Shown: in pieces, positions 27,018 to 36,089 of the stretch
Numbering within the stretch: position 1 is the first letter of the stretch
How the letters are laid out: every line of letters starts with the position of its first letter
Source of the DNA: CAWANF01 sp963783355
GTDB taxonomy: Bacteria > Bacteroidota > Rhodothermia > Balneolales > DATFMH01
Direction of reading: 5' to 3'
DNA: 64,000 nucleotides
Assembly: GCA_963783355.1 (NCBI GenBank)
Contig: CAWANF010000006.1
Location: 1-64,000, forward strand
The notes under the pieces: generated by a model
Database searches by the model: none
What the model was told of the DNA's origin: nothing
What the model saw: the letters and a program-made list of their open reading frames with translations, nothing else
Position numbers and translations under genes: made by a program

Positions 27018-28580
27018 TCATTTTGTTAATATTACCGTCATTACCGATTCCCCGGGCATATTAATAATCTTCTCCGGGGAAACAGATCCAATATTCGTAA
27101 ATTTATTTCCACCCTGCTGATATACGGTTTCATATATATCACTTTTTGAATAAGTAAATTGAGTGAAATCCAATTTAATATTACTGGCCTGGGAATTCGT
27201 ATTAATCAAAACAGCTACTATTTCCTGTTTATCAGGCGATATATAAGCTGATGACATAACATCACCTCCATTTTCATTTATACTAATCCGGTAGAAACCC
27301 GGCCTGATAAATTTGGAATACTGCTGAACCGAGAAATATTTCTCTGTTTTGTAATATCCTTTACTTGTTGTCCATTTACCTGTATCCCAGGGATTTTGCA
27401 AAGCAACTAAACCATCGCCTCCGTCTGCCCAAAATAATTCCCAAAACAGGTACATATTCACATTACCGTCTACTAAAGCGTTATGAATAAAAACCGCGGT
27501 ATTTATTGCTGATTCTTTATCGTTTGAAAATTCCGTCATAAAAATGGGCTTATCTTTATATTGACCGGCAATTGTTTGAAAACTATTTATTGTTGATGGA
27601 TCGGCAGGTGATGGACCATATAAATGAAAAGCTATGGCCGATACCTGGTTAAGATTCATAGCGGCAGCATAATTTTCTACCGTATTATAACCGATTCCTG
27701 CTGTTTCCGGTCCCACTATTTCCGGTGGTGATGACATATTGGTTTGCAACTTATTATATACCGCATTCAATGCTTTGCCATAACTGGCATACTGGTTGGT
27801 TTCCGTCGGCATAAAACGCCCATAGGGCCAGTAATCGGGTTCATTTTGAACGCTTATGTAGGTCGGAACAACTCCTGCTTTTTTATATGCATCCAATGAA
27901 CTAAACCAGTAATCAGCAAATTGATCATAAACATAAGCACCATTCACCTTTTTCAAGGTAATATTCACTCCTTTTTTACTGGTATCCCGATCCGCACTTT
28001 GAATATCTTTAGGCATTTCCCATGATGTCATTAACACGGTAACCGGTTGACCCAGTGACTCCCCTGCCTTTTTAACAATATCAGCATCATATTCAACCGC
28101 AGAGCTGTCTTTTCCATACCAATTCTGCAACCGTAATATGGTAATGCCTAAATCTTTAAACAATACATCATATATCTCGCTTTTATTGGGATGTGCCACC
28201 AGCCAGCCTTCATACCATGCCGTTGATGCCCCAAAACCATAGATTTTCTGATATTTCACGCTGCTATCAATAGTGAAATCAGTTACAGGGATTTCCTTAG
28301 CGATGAATTTAAATGTCTTCCAATCATCACTTGAGCTAACTGTTACATAACCCGGGCTAAAAGTCAGACCGGATTTTTGGGGAGTTATGGTAACTTCACC
28401 TATTAGATTTTCAAGTGACCATTCCCCTTTCGCGTTGGTACTTGTACTTACCGTATCATTTTTTGCTATTATGGCAGATACTTTCACATCCTGAACCGGA
28501 TTATTATTTGTATCTGTAATTTTACCCGAAATAGTATAATTAGTTAAATCAACCCCGGTATTTTTAGAGCACGAAAACAA
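27018..28580 (-). CDS. Glycoside hydrolase family 30-like lipoprotein
   Basis: 520 codons here. An N-terminal carboxypeptidase-regulatory-like beta domain (about 15-90; ISGKITDTNNNPVQDVKVS) precedes a (beta/alpha)8 GH30 catalytic domain with a side beta domain. The acid/base Glu is in YISVQNEPDYWP and the nucleophile Glu in PIFMTEFSNDK. GH30 enzymes cut xylan, beta-1,6-glucan or similar. The ORF lacks a proper start: upstream in another frame an ATG at 28638 begins MNKYLNRIAT, and the frames join into YSLFVAGILLFSCSKN, a clean lipoprotein signal. A one-base slip near 28605 separates them. Repaired, it is a surface or periplasmic lipoprotein of about 540 residues. Confidence 0.85.
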   Translation of the reverse strand: MFSCSKNTGVDLTNYTISGKITDTNNNPVQDVKVSAIIAKNDTVSTSTNAKGEWSLENLIGEVTITPQKSGLTFSPGYVTVSSSDDWKTFKFIAKEIPVTDFTIDSSVKYQKIYGFGASTAWYEGWLVAHPNKSEIYDVLFKDLGITILRLQNWYGKDSSAVEYDADIVKKAGESLGQPVTVLMTSWEMPKDIQSADRDTSKKGVNITLKKVNGAYVYDQFADYWFSSLDAYKKAGVVPTYISVQNEPDYWPYGRFMPTETNQYASYGKALNAVYNKLQTNMSSPPEIVGPETAGIGYNTVENYAAAMNLNQVSAIAFHLYGPSPADPSTINSFQTIAGQYKDKPIFMTEFSNDKESAINTAVFIHNALVDGNVNMYLFWELFWADGGDGLVALQNPWDTGKWTTSKGYYKTEKYFSVQQYSKFIRPGFYRISINENGGDVMSSAYISPDKQEIVAVLINTNSQASNIKLDFTQFTYSKSDIYETVYQQGGNKFTNIGSVSPEKIINMPGESVMTVILTK

Positions 28581-28638
28581 TAAAATTCCCGCTACAAAAA
28601 GACTATACAGTAGCTATTCTATTCAAATATTTATTCAT

Positions 28639-29083
28639 TCAATTACCCGCCGACAACCGCCTAATAATATTGGAAATGATTCCCTTATTTATTTTAAAAA
28701 TATACTCGAAGATAAAGCCCGTCCTAATCTTACAATATCACTCAATCAGGACCAATAAGCTATTAATTATTTACATGAATAGCACAATTTACTAACGTTA
28801 AATAACACCTGTAAAATCAATAAGCTCAATTGATTTAAGGCAAAAGAGTATAGAAACCCAGGAAAAGTCCGGCACAGCTAATCATTTCCGGAAGCTTTGG
28901 AAAATGTACCGGACCTGTCTTCAGGCATTTATATTCTATATTGTCATGATTATTTAAATATTTACTTAACTATCTATATTTCCGTAGAAACACAGTATAT
29001 TAAACGAACTAATCTCAAAATTCCTCCGTGTTTCAAATCATAAATATTTCTTTTCCAGGTTCATTTCACAAATAAAAAAATGT
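28639..29083. other. Intergenic region without recognised features
   Basis: About 445 AT-rich bases. I find no convincing ORF, RNA or repeat. It must contain the promoter of the leftward GH30 gene. Confidence 0.4.
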
Positions 29084-29374
29084 TCAGCAAGAACCTCTAT
29101 CCACAACTATTTCACACATAGAAGCAGGCATTATTTCGACGCTGCCAGCCTGTGCAAAAGGTTGCATGAATTTTTGGATTTGCTCTTCATCAGGTGCATC
29201 AACAATCAAATAAAGTGTATGTTTGCCATTTATTACTGCTTCTGATTTTATATCAATCCCAAATTTTTCTGAATTTTCCGGTGACAACTGCGTAAGCAGC
29301 ATTCCACCCATTTCAGGGTTACGAGCGGGACAAGTTTCATCGGTGTGTTGATGTTTTACAACAAATAAGGACAT
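29084..29374 (-). CDS. Small DUF3303-like protein in the copper operon
   Basis: 96 residues from the ATG at 29374, which has AAAGG upstream. It is a small alpha/beta protein (MSLFVVKHQHTDETCPARNP; HTLYLIVDAPDEEQIQKFM). It has a conserved-looking Cys/His N-terminus and a ferredoxin-like layout resembling DUF3303-type proteins. It is last in the minus-strand copper/cytochrome gene set. The ATG at 29425 adds 17 residues without family resemblance. Confidence 0.65.
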   Translation of the reverse strand: MSLFVVKHQHTDETCPARNPEMGGMLLTQLSPENSEKFGIDIKSEAVINGKHTLYLIVDAPDEEQIQKFMQPFAQAGSVEIMPASMCEIVVDRGSC

Positions 29375-29477
29375 TTTTACAACCTTTCTATTAATTCCAT
29401 TCTTAAAATAATTTGACTGGTACAACCTTCAGAAGTTCCCCGAACAGCATGAGAAATGCAAGTATCAAATGAGAATG

Positions 29478-29996
29478 TTATTGTTCTTTGTTACCAGCAA
29501 TTTTTTTCATTTTAGCATAATCCTGAGGTGTCATGGTTTTCATCTTTTCAAGAAAAGCCACAATATCCTGAATCTTTTGATCGGAATGTGTCTTACCAAA
29601 CGTCGGCATACCGGTGCTTTTTATCCCGTTTTTTACTATCCAAAAAAGTTGTTTAGCCGGCATTTCTTTAGCTGAATGAACTAGATTAGGTGCTTTGGGA
29701 AACAGTCCTTGTCCGACTACTGAACGCTTAATTCCCGGCGCACCATGGCAACCTACACACATCTCATTATAATGTTCGAAGCCAGCGGCAACCATAGTGC
29801 TGTCATTAAGATTGGGCATTTCTATATTTTTTGCATGATGTTCCACTGAGTGATCACTTGTAGTGCCGAAAACCCACTGAACTATCCCCGGATCGGGGGA
29901 TAACACTGATACGTTATACATACCTGAATATATAAAAAAGACAAAAAGAGCAATTTCAATCAGAATGGTTAAGGCGACAATTTTTACTGTTTTCAT
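29478..29996 (-). CDS. Membrane-anchored c-type cytochrome
   Basis: 172 residues with a single N-terminal transmembrane anchor (IVALTILIEIALFVFFIYSGM). One class I cytochrome c domain follows, with heme site MCVGCHGAPG and probable axial Met in STGMPTFGKTH. It would face the periplasm and pass electrons. Placed between a Met-rich cytochrome lipoprotein and a small protein, downstream of a copper ATPase, it may serve periplasmic copper or oxygen redox chemistry. Confidence 0.88.
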   Translation of the reverse strand: MKTVKIVALTILIEIALFVFFIYSGMYNVSVLSPDPGIVQWVFGTTSDHSVEHHAKNIEMPNLNDSTMVAAGFEHYNEMCVGCHGAPGIKRSVVGQGLFPKAPNLVHSAKEMPAKQLFWIVKNGIKSTGMPTFGKTHSDQKIQDIVAFLEKMKTMTPQDYAKMKKIAGNKEQ

Positions 29997-30082
29997 ATTA
30001 GAAATATCGATTTATTTTTTACAACGATTTCAACTTAGGATAACATCTGCAAAGAATTCCAGGATATAAATGTTGATTCAGC

Positions 30083-31024
30083 CTATTTCAATCCTAACTC
30101 ATCCGGTGACCACATATGCGTATGGGATGCGGTTTCTTTACGTATTTTGGTAACTTCACCAGCGCTAACACTTCCGGTATTATTTTTTGGCATGGAGCGA
30201 ACATAAGTAAGTATGGCAGCGATTTGGGCATCATTGAGCGTTCCGACGAAAGACGGCATTATCCCGTTATATTTTCTGCCGCTGACCGTAACAGGGCCTT
30301 GCAAACCATGCAGAATTATCTTCGTAAGCGTACTTTTGTCTCCCTGAGCAATGGATGAACCATTGAGTGGAGGAAAAACGCCACTCATACCAGAACCTTT
30401 GGAACCATGACAACTACCACAATTTGCAGCAAATAATAACGATCCGTTGGGCAATGAACCCGATGTTTCAGGAACGGAAGCCGTAGCTGTCGTATCAACC
30501 GGTAGTTGTGACATCATTTGTCGCATTCCGCTCGCCATTTGTCCATACATTGATGCCATATGGGAATTGCCCGATTGTTGCATCATCTGTTGCATTCCCT
30601 GCGAGTACGACATCATTTGCTGATTTTTATTATGAAACCGCATCATAGCCTGGCCATTCATCATTCCCCGGCCCATCATGCCTTTTCCCATTTGGTTACC
30701 ACCCATCATACCGCCGCCGTTCATCATACCATTACCGCGCCTGGTTCCATTCTGGCCCATCATTTGGGACTTCATTGTTCCCATTTGCGCCCACATAGAT
30801 TGCATTTGATCAAACATTTGCCGGGCTTGTGGCGACCATTGCGTACTATCTTGCATATAAGCCTGATGTATTTGCGTGTATTGCTGTTCCAATGAATCAA
30901 ATTTTGTGACCCAACCCGGTTGATTGGGCTGTACGGCATTATTTTTCTTATTCTGGCTGCAGGCTGAAACCAATGGTAACATGCCTACAATGATAACCAG
31001 CAGTATGTTCTTTATGTTTTTCAT
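30083..31024 (-). CDS. Met-rich c-type cytochrome lipoprotein (copper-related)
   Basis: About 313 residues from the ATG at 31024 (GAGG nearby); nine more codons upstream are unlikely to be translated. A lipoprotein signal ends LVSACSQ. Residues about 40-180 form a very Met/Gly/Gln-rich segment with many MM and MxxM clusters (GNGMMNGGGMMGGNQM, MMQQSGNSHMASMYG), typical of copper(I)-binding proteins. A cytochrome c domain follows (ANCGSCHGSKGSGM, axial Met in NGIMPSFVG). Metal-binding region plus heme domain in one polypeptide suggests oxidation or capture of periplasmic copper. It follows the CopB-like ATPase gene by 77 bases. Confidence 0.85.
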   Translation of the reverse strand: MKNIKNILLVIIVGMLPLVSACSQNKKNNAVQPNQPGWVTKFDSLEQQYTQIHQAYMQDSTQWSPQARQMFDQMQSMWAQMGTMKSQMMGQNGTRRGNGMMNGGGMMGGNQMGKGMMGRGMMNGQAMMRFHNKNQQMMSYSQGMQQMMQQSGNSHMASMYGQMASGMRQMMSQLPVDTTATASVPETSGSLPNGSLLFAANCGSCHGSKGSGMSGVFPPLNGSSIAQGDKSTLTKIILHGLQGPVTVSGRKYNGIMPSFVGTLNDAQIAAILTYVRSMPKNNTGSVSAGEVTKIRKETASHTHMWSPDELGLK

Positions 31025-31101
31025 GATGAAACCTCTTCTATTGAACGTCACAAAACTCAGTTTATTTGTTTGATGAAATTCATTGATGTTAGTTTATTTC
31101 C

Positions 31102-33117
31102 CTATCGCTCTATTTTGAGCAATCTCGCATTAATAGCTACGATTACTGTACTCAACGACATGAGCAGAGCTCCAACAGCCGGGCTCAACACTATTCCAAT
31201 TTTGTACAGTACACCGGCAGCCAAAGGGATAGCTACGATATTGTAACCCGCTGCCCACCAGAGATTCTGAACCATCTTTCGATAGGTTGCCCTCGCTAAT
31301 GCAATTACACTGGCCACATCATTCGGACTGTTTCGCGTCAGAACAAGATCGCCTGCTTCCACGGCTACGTCTGAACCTGAACCGATAGCAATTCCGACGT
31401 TAGCCTGTGCCAGGGCCGGTGCGTCATTCACGCCATCCCCGGTCATGGCCACCACCAACCCGCGTTTTTGAACTTCTTTGATTTTGTCGGCCTTCTGATC
31501 GGGCAATACCTCTGCAAAATATTCATCCAGACCGAGTTTTTCGGCCACATAGGCCGCCGTTTGTTCGTTATCACCTGTCAGCATCATGCAGCGAATGCCC
31601 ATCTCTTTGAGCCGTTTCACAGCCTGATAGGATTCCTCTCTAATCTTGTCACCTAAAGCGATAGCTCCGGATAACTGATCGTCAACAAACACAAATACTA
31701 CGGTCTTTCCCTGGGCAGATAATGTTTCATATTGATCATCCGGTTTTTTAATTCCATTCTCCTTTAGGTAACCCGGACTGACAACCATCACACTTTTACC
31801 ATTTACCTTGCCAACGACACCTTTCCCGGTCAGTGAGTTAAAGTCTTCGACGTTATATCTATTTTCAACCGCATTTACTATTCCTTTTGCAATCGGATGT
31901 TCGGAGTTCTGTTCAAGCGAGGCAGCCAGCTTCAGAACTTCCTGATCATCGATCTGATTGTCATAATTCAGAACATCGGTTACGCCGAATTCTCCATGAG
32001 TTAGAGTACCTGTTTTATCAAAAATGACTGCATCCAGTTTCCGGGCTATTTCAAAAGCAGCACGATTTCGAATTAAAAACCCATTACTTGCTGCCATTGA
32101 GGTTGAAACGGCCACAACTAAAGGAACGGCCAGTCCCAGAGCATGCGGACAAGTTATGACCATCACCGTCACAGTGCGCTCTAATGCAAAAACAAAATCT
32201 TTCGTGGTGAAGAGAGTCCAGATTAAAAAGGTGAGTGCACCGGCACTCAAAGCGGCAATAGTCAGCCAGAAAGCAGCCCTGTTCGCTAAATCCTGCGTTC
32301 GGGATTTACTTTCCTGCGCTTGTCTTACAAGTTCAATTACCTGGGAAAGAAACGATTCGTCACCGGTTCTATTGACTTCTACCGTCAGAGATCCTTCACC
32401 ATTTATAGCGCCGCCAATCACTTCATCCCCTTTTTCTTTAGAGACGGGCCGCGATTCCCCGGTCATAAGCGATTCATTCACCGAAGAATGACCCTCGTTC
32501 ACGACACTATCTGCCGGAATTTTTTCTCCCGGTTTGATGAGCACCCGATCACCCTGTTTTAATTCATTGATGGGAATATCTTCGGTCGAACCATCTTCGA
32601 GAATACGATGCGCTTCGGAAGGCATCATCTTCGCCAGTTCTTCCAGTGCCCGGGAAGCGGACATTACCGATCGCATCTCAATCCAGTGTCCGACCAGCAT
32701 GATATCAATCAACGTGGCCAGTTCCCAGAAGAAAACGCGACCGGAAACACCTAACACAACAACAGCGCTATAGGCGTAAGCTACGGTAATAGCGATGGCG
32801 ATTAGCGTCATCATACCCGGCTGGCGCTGTTTCAGTTCATCAACCAGGCCTTTCAGGAACGGCCATCCACCATAAACATAAATAAACGTGGACAAAACGA
32901 ATGATATAGCAATATCACCGGTAAAATGAAGGACCCCACGAATCCCCAGGAATGATTGAATCATCGGGGAAAGTACCAGTATCGGAATGGTAACAACCAG
33001 GGATATCCAAAATCTTTTTTGAAAATCGTGCATCATATGAGCATGATGACCGCCGCCCCCTTCGTGCTGATGCTCATGTTCCTCGTCCGACGAATGATTA
33101 TGAGAATGTTCTTGCAT
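31102..33117 (-). CDS. copB: Copper-translocating P1B-type ATPase, CopB (CPH) class
   Basis: About 671 residues from the ATG at 33117. A His-rich N-terminus (HSHNHSSDEEHEHQHEGGGGHH) binds metal. Eight transmembrane helices carry the intramembrane metal motif CPH (VITCPHALGL), diagnostic of the P1B-3 CopB group exporting copper or silver. The phosphorylation site is FDKTGTLTHG, the TGES actuator loop is LMTGESRPVS, and the hinge MTGDGVNDAPAL is present. All core residues are intact. It leads a minus-strand operon with two cytochromes. The upstream 33118-33505 region should carry its promoter. Confidence 0.92.
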   Translation of the reverse strand: MQEHSHNHSSDEEHEHQHEGGGGHHAHMMHDFQKRFWISLVVTIPILVLSPMIQSFLGIRGVLHFTGDIAISFVLSTFIYVYGGWPFLKGLVDELKQRQPGMMTLIAIAITVAYAYSAVVVLGVSGRVFFWELATLIDIMLVGHWIEMRSVMSASRALEELAKMMPSEAHRILEDGSTEDIPINELKQGDRVLIKPGEKIPADSVVNEGHSSVNESLMTGESRPVSKEKGDEVIGGAINGEGSLTVEVNRTGDESFLSQVIELVRQAQESKSRTQDLANRAAFWLTIAALSAGALTFLIWTLFTTKDFVFALERTVTVMVITCPHALGLAVPLVVAVSTSMAASNGFLIRNRAAFEIARKLDAVIFDKTGTLTHGEFGVTDVLNYDNQIDDQEVLKLAASLEQNSEHPIAKGIVNAVENRYNVEDFNSLTGKGVVGKVNGKSVMVVSPGYLKENGIKKPDDQYETLSAQGKTVVFVFVDDQLSGAIALGDKIREESYQAVKRLKEMGIRCMMLTGDNEQTAAYVAEKLGLDEYFAEVLPDQKADKIKEVQKRGLVVAMTGDGVNDAPALAQANVGIAIGSGSDVAVEAGDLVLTRNSPNDVASVIALARATYRKMVQNLWWAAGYNIVAIPLAAGVLYKIGIVLSPAVGALLMSLSTVIVAINARLLKIER

Positions 33118-33505
33118 AATAATGTTCAAGTATCTTGTTGAATAATTTCTGATTTCTATATTTCCATTCGTACAAAATCACGTCAAACTATTAGATTAAA
33201 TAGCTATTTAAACCACTGATTTTGCTTTTATATCGTACATCAACTGTTACTTTAAGAGGAATAAAGCTGAATAAGTTCCTTGAAAAAAAACATATAAAAA
33301 AAACATATAACGTGATTTTCATTAATCCCAATGATTGAAAAGCAGCCTTAACTAATTTGGAATAAAAAAACTTTAATTCTGCGACATTGGTATTTTGAAT
33401 TAAAATGTATATAATTATGTAATTATACTTTCAAATCATTGTTATTCATCTATTTATAGATTTACTTATTCTGCCATATTTACTTAATTCATCAAGGGGG
33501 AAATC
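33118..33505. other. Divergent promoter region between copB and the propeller gene
   Basis: About 388 AT-rich bases with no ORF. A 13-base unit (eight A then CATAT) is tandemly duplicated at 33283-33308. AAGGGGGAAATC directly precedes the ATG at 33506 and is a strong Shine-Dalgarno for the rightward gene. No clear copper-regulator operator was found. Confidence 0.45.
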
Positions 33506-35821
33506 ATGAGGCTTGTTAAAACAATGTTTCTATGCTTATCTGCATTATTTTTATCCATAATATCTACCGCTTATGCACAATATCCTAACTGGACACATTA
33601 CACGGTCGAAACCACCGGTATGGGAAATAGTGTTGTTAATGCTATTACGGTGGATAAAAACGGTAATCAATGGTATGGAACCAACGAGGGGATTGCTGTT
33701 TTCAATGGATCAGACTGGTATATTTACAATATGGATAATACTCCATTACCCACTAATCATATTACAGTTTTAGAGGCCGATCAATATGGTAATTTATGGA
33801 TTGGTTTAACGAATAAGGGTTTAGCAAAATTTGACGGCACGAATTGGACTCTTTATTCAATAAACAATTCAAATTTACCTAACGACAATGTTTATGACAT
33901 AAAAGCACAAGCCGATACCATATGGGTAGCCACATATAAAGGTTTAGCTAAAATAATGGGCGACAGTATTTCTACTATTACTTTTTATAACAAATTCCAT
34001 GATATCACTTATACGTCGGTCCAAAAAATAGCTTTTGATAATGCAGGAAGAATATGGGTAGGAACCAATGGGGATGTGTTTTATAAATCAGGCAATACAT
34101 GGATAGATTTGGATCAGGATGGCAGATGTCCCCTGCAAAGTAATGTTAATATTTTAGCTATGGAGTTCGACGACAATAACATTATGTGGATCTCCAACGG
34201 CCTCTTATATGCCTATAATATGAATCCCAATGTCACCGATGCCTGGAGCTGGGTGAATTTAAATACCGGTAATTTGGATGAAAAAATTAATGGTGTGGAA
34301 CATTTATTATTTAAGAATAACACCCTGTGGGTAGGTATGGTGGGATACGAATTAGCTTATGGATTAGCTAAATATGATGAAACGAACTGGACCTTTATTT
34401 CTGTTCCCAATCATATCATACGTAATGTTCATTCAAATTTTGTTATGGTTGGCGACAGTTTATATTTCGGCGCTGAGTTAGATAATGATTACAATAATCT
34501 GCCAGCATTGGTTCATTACAAAAATGGGTCTTTGACTTATCAAACCAATCAAATGATAGGCCTGGCTTCAAATTCTATTAGAGATTTGGCTATTGATAAT
34601 CAGCAAAACATCTGGCTTGCCACTTCAGGTACGGATAAGATGCGATCGTTTTTGCAGAAGTTTGACGGCAAAAACTGGGCGAAATTTGATACGACAAAGT
34701 TTGAAATTAAAGACGACAATGGATATCGCGTAGTCTTCGACTCGAATGGCAATTTATGGCTGGGAACATTACGGGCCGGCTTAGTAAAATATGACGGCAA
34801 CCAATTCACCATTTATGATACGACAAATTCTCAGATCCCATCCAATTTTGTACGCGCCCTGGCCATTGATCAAAACAATAATATTTGGGTAGGCACCGAA
34901 CCTGATGTCTTACATAACAAGACAGGCGGACTTGCAAAATTCGACGGGCAGTCGTGGACTACTTTCGACAAAAGTAATTCCCCTTTAACCTCCTTATATA
35001 TTACTTCACTCGCGGTTGATCAAAATAACCATATTTGGGTTGGCGCTAAAGACAGTAAACCGGGTATGTATGATTTTTGTCTGGCTGAATATGACGGAAA
35101 TAACTGGAATCTCCATATAGGTCCAAGTGAAAACCATGCTTTAAACATCGATCAAATTTACTCCCTGGCGGTAGATCATAATAATGTGATATGGATTGGT
35201 TCCAGGAATCATTATTTATTTTCCTATGACGGAACACAATGGAATTCTATGAAAATACCATTGTCTCTTACTACTTATCCCAATAATTATGAGAATATTG
35301 TCGCTTTAATGGTCGACCATAATAATACAATTTGGACGTGTTCATACGAAATGCTGGCCGCTTATAACGGTAAATCATGGTATGAATATACTCCGAACAA
35401 TTCACCTATTCCCAATAATACTTATTTATATCATGGGCTCGTTGAAGATAAGGATGGATACATCTGGAATTCGTCTTCTTCAGGTTTATTTAAGGTTAAA
35501 AATGATCCTGCCATTTTTACCAGTATAATTAAACAAGAATCCAGCTCTCAACTGCCATATAAGATAAAATTGGAACAAAATTATCCAAATCCCTTTAATC
35601 CGAGCACCAATATTTCATTCAATCTGCCAAAGTCTATGAATGTTCATCTTGTTATTTATGATGCCATTGGCAGAAAAGTTGCCGATTTATCAAATACAAG
35701 AATGACTGCTGGAAAACATAACATAACCTGGAATGCGACTAATAATGCCAGTGGTTTATATTTTATCAGATTGATAACCCCGGATGGTTCAGCAACAAAA
35801 AAAATGATCCTGATGAAATAA
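33506..35821 (+). CDS. T9SS-exported two-component-regulator-type beta-propeller protein
   Basis: 771 residues with a signal peptide (cleaving near AYAQ), then about 12 Reg_prop blades (for example LWIGLTNKGLAKFDGTNWTLY, IWVGTEPDVLHNKTGGLAKFD, IWIGSRNHYLFSYDGTQWNS). These propellers usually form the sensor of hybrid histidine kinases, but here no kinase or membrane segment follows. The last 80 residues (LEQNYPNPFNPSTNIS to KKMILMK) are a type A T9SS C-terminal sorting domain, so the protein is sent through the type IX system to the surface or medium. The sequence supports only a ligand- or polymer-binding propeller. Confidence 0.9.
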   Translation: MRLVKTMFLCLSALFLSIISTAYAQYPNWTHYTVETTGMGNSVVNAITVDKNGNQWYGTNEGIAVFNGSDWYIYNMDNTPLPTNHITVLEADQYGNLWIGLTNKGLAKFDGTNWTLYSINNSNLPNDNVYDIKAQADTIWVATYKGLAKIMGDSISTITFYNKFHDITYTSVQKIAFDNAGRIWVGTNGDVFYKSGNTWIDLDQDGRCPLQSNVNILAMEFDDNNIMWISNGLLYAYNMNPNVTDAWSWVNLNTGNLDEKINGVEHLLFKNNTLWVGMVGYELAYGLAKYDETNWTFISVPNHIIRNVHSNFVMVGDSLYFGAELDNDYNNLPALVHYKNGSLTYQTNQMIGLASNSIRDLAIDNQQNIWLATSGTDKMRSFLQKFDGKNWAKFDTTKFEIKDDNGYRVVFDSNGNLWLGTLRAGLVKYDGNQFTIYDTTNSQIPSNFVRALAIDQNNNIWVGTEPDVLHNKTGGLAKFDGQSWTTFDKSNSPLTSLYITSLAVDQNNHIWVGAKDSKPGMYDFCLAEYDGNNWNLHIGPSENHALNIDQIYSLAVDHNNVIWIGSRNHYLFSYDGTQWNSMKIPLSLTTYPNNYENIVALMVDHNNTIWTCSYEMLAAYNGKSWYEYTPNNSPIPNNTYLYHGLVEDKDGYIWNSSSSGLFKVKNDPAIFTSIIKQESSSQLPYKIKLEQNYPNPFNPSTNISFNLPKSMNVHLVIYDAIGRKVADLSNTRMTAGKHNITWNATNNASGLYFIRLITPDGSATKKMILMK

Positions 35822-35877
35822 AATATTCAAGTGGATACAGAAATTATTCCTTCATTAATGTTTCCTGTTATTTTTTT

Positions 35878-35937
35878 AAACCTGGATATAATGTGACTTA
35901 AGTTTACACTATAATCATTATTATCCAGGTTTTTTTC
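35878..35937 (+). terminator. Terminator after the propeller gene
   Basis: AAACCTGGAT (35878-35887) pairs with ATCCAGGTTT (35923-35932) around an AT-rich inner region, followed by TTTTC. Confidence 0.7.
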
Positions 35938-36089
35938 TTTTATTTGTGTATTAACCAAGGTTAAAAACCAGAAAATAGCCTATCTATATTTCGGAACTTT
36001 CCTATTTAGCCACCGTATCGGGAAACAACTGTTTTTTTTCAAAACCTTAAATCATAATTCCTTAATTTTGTCATTCTAATTTATAGGGA

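Noticed and set aside
32024..32491. 155-codon ORF antisense to copB
   Set aside because: Shadow of the ATPase gene.
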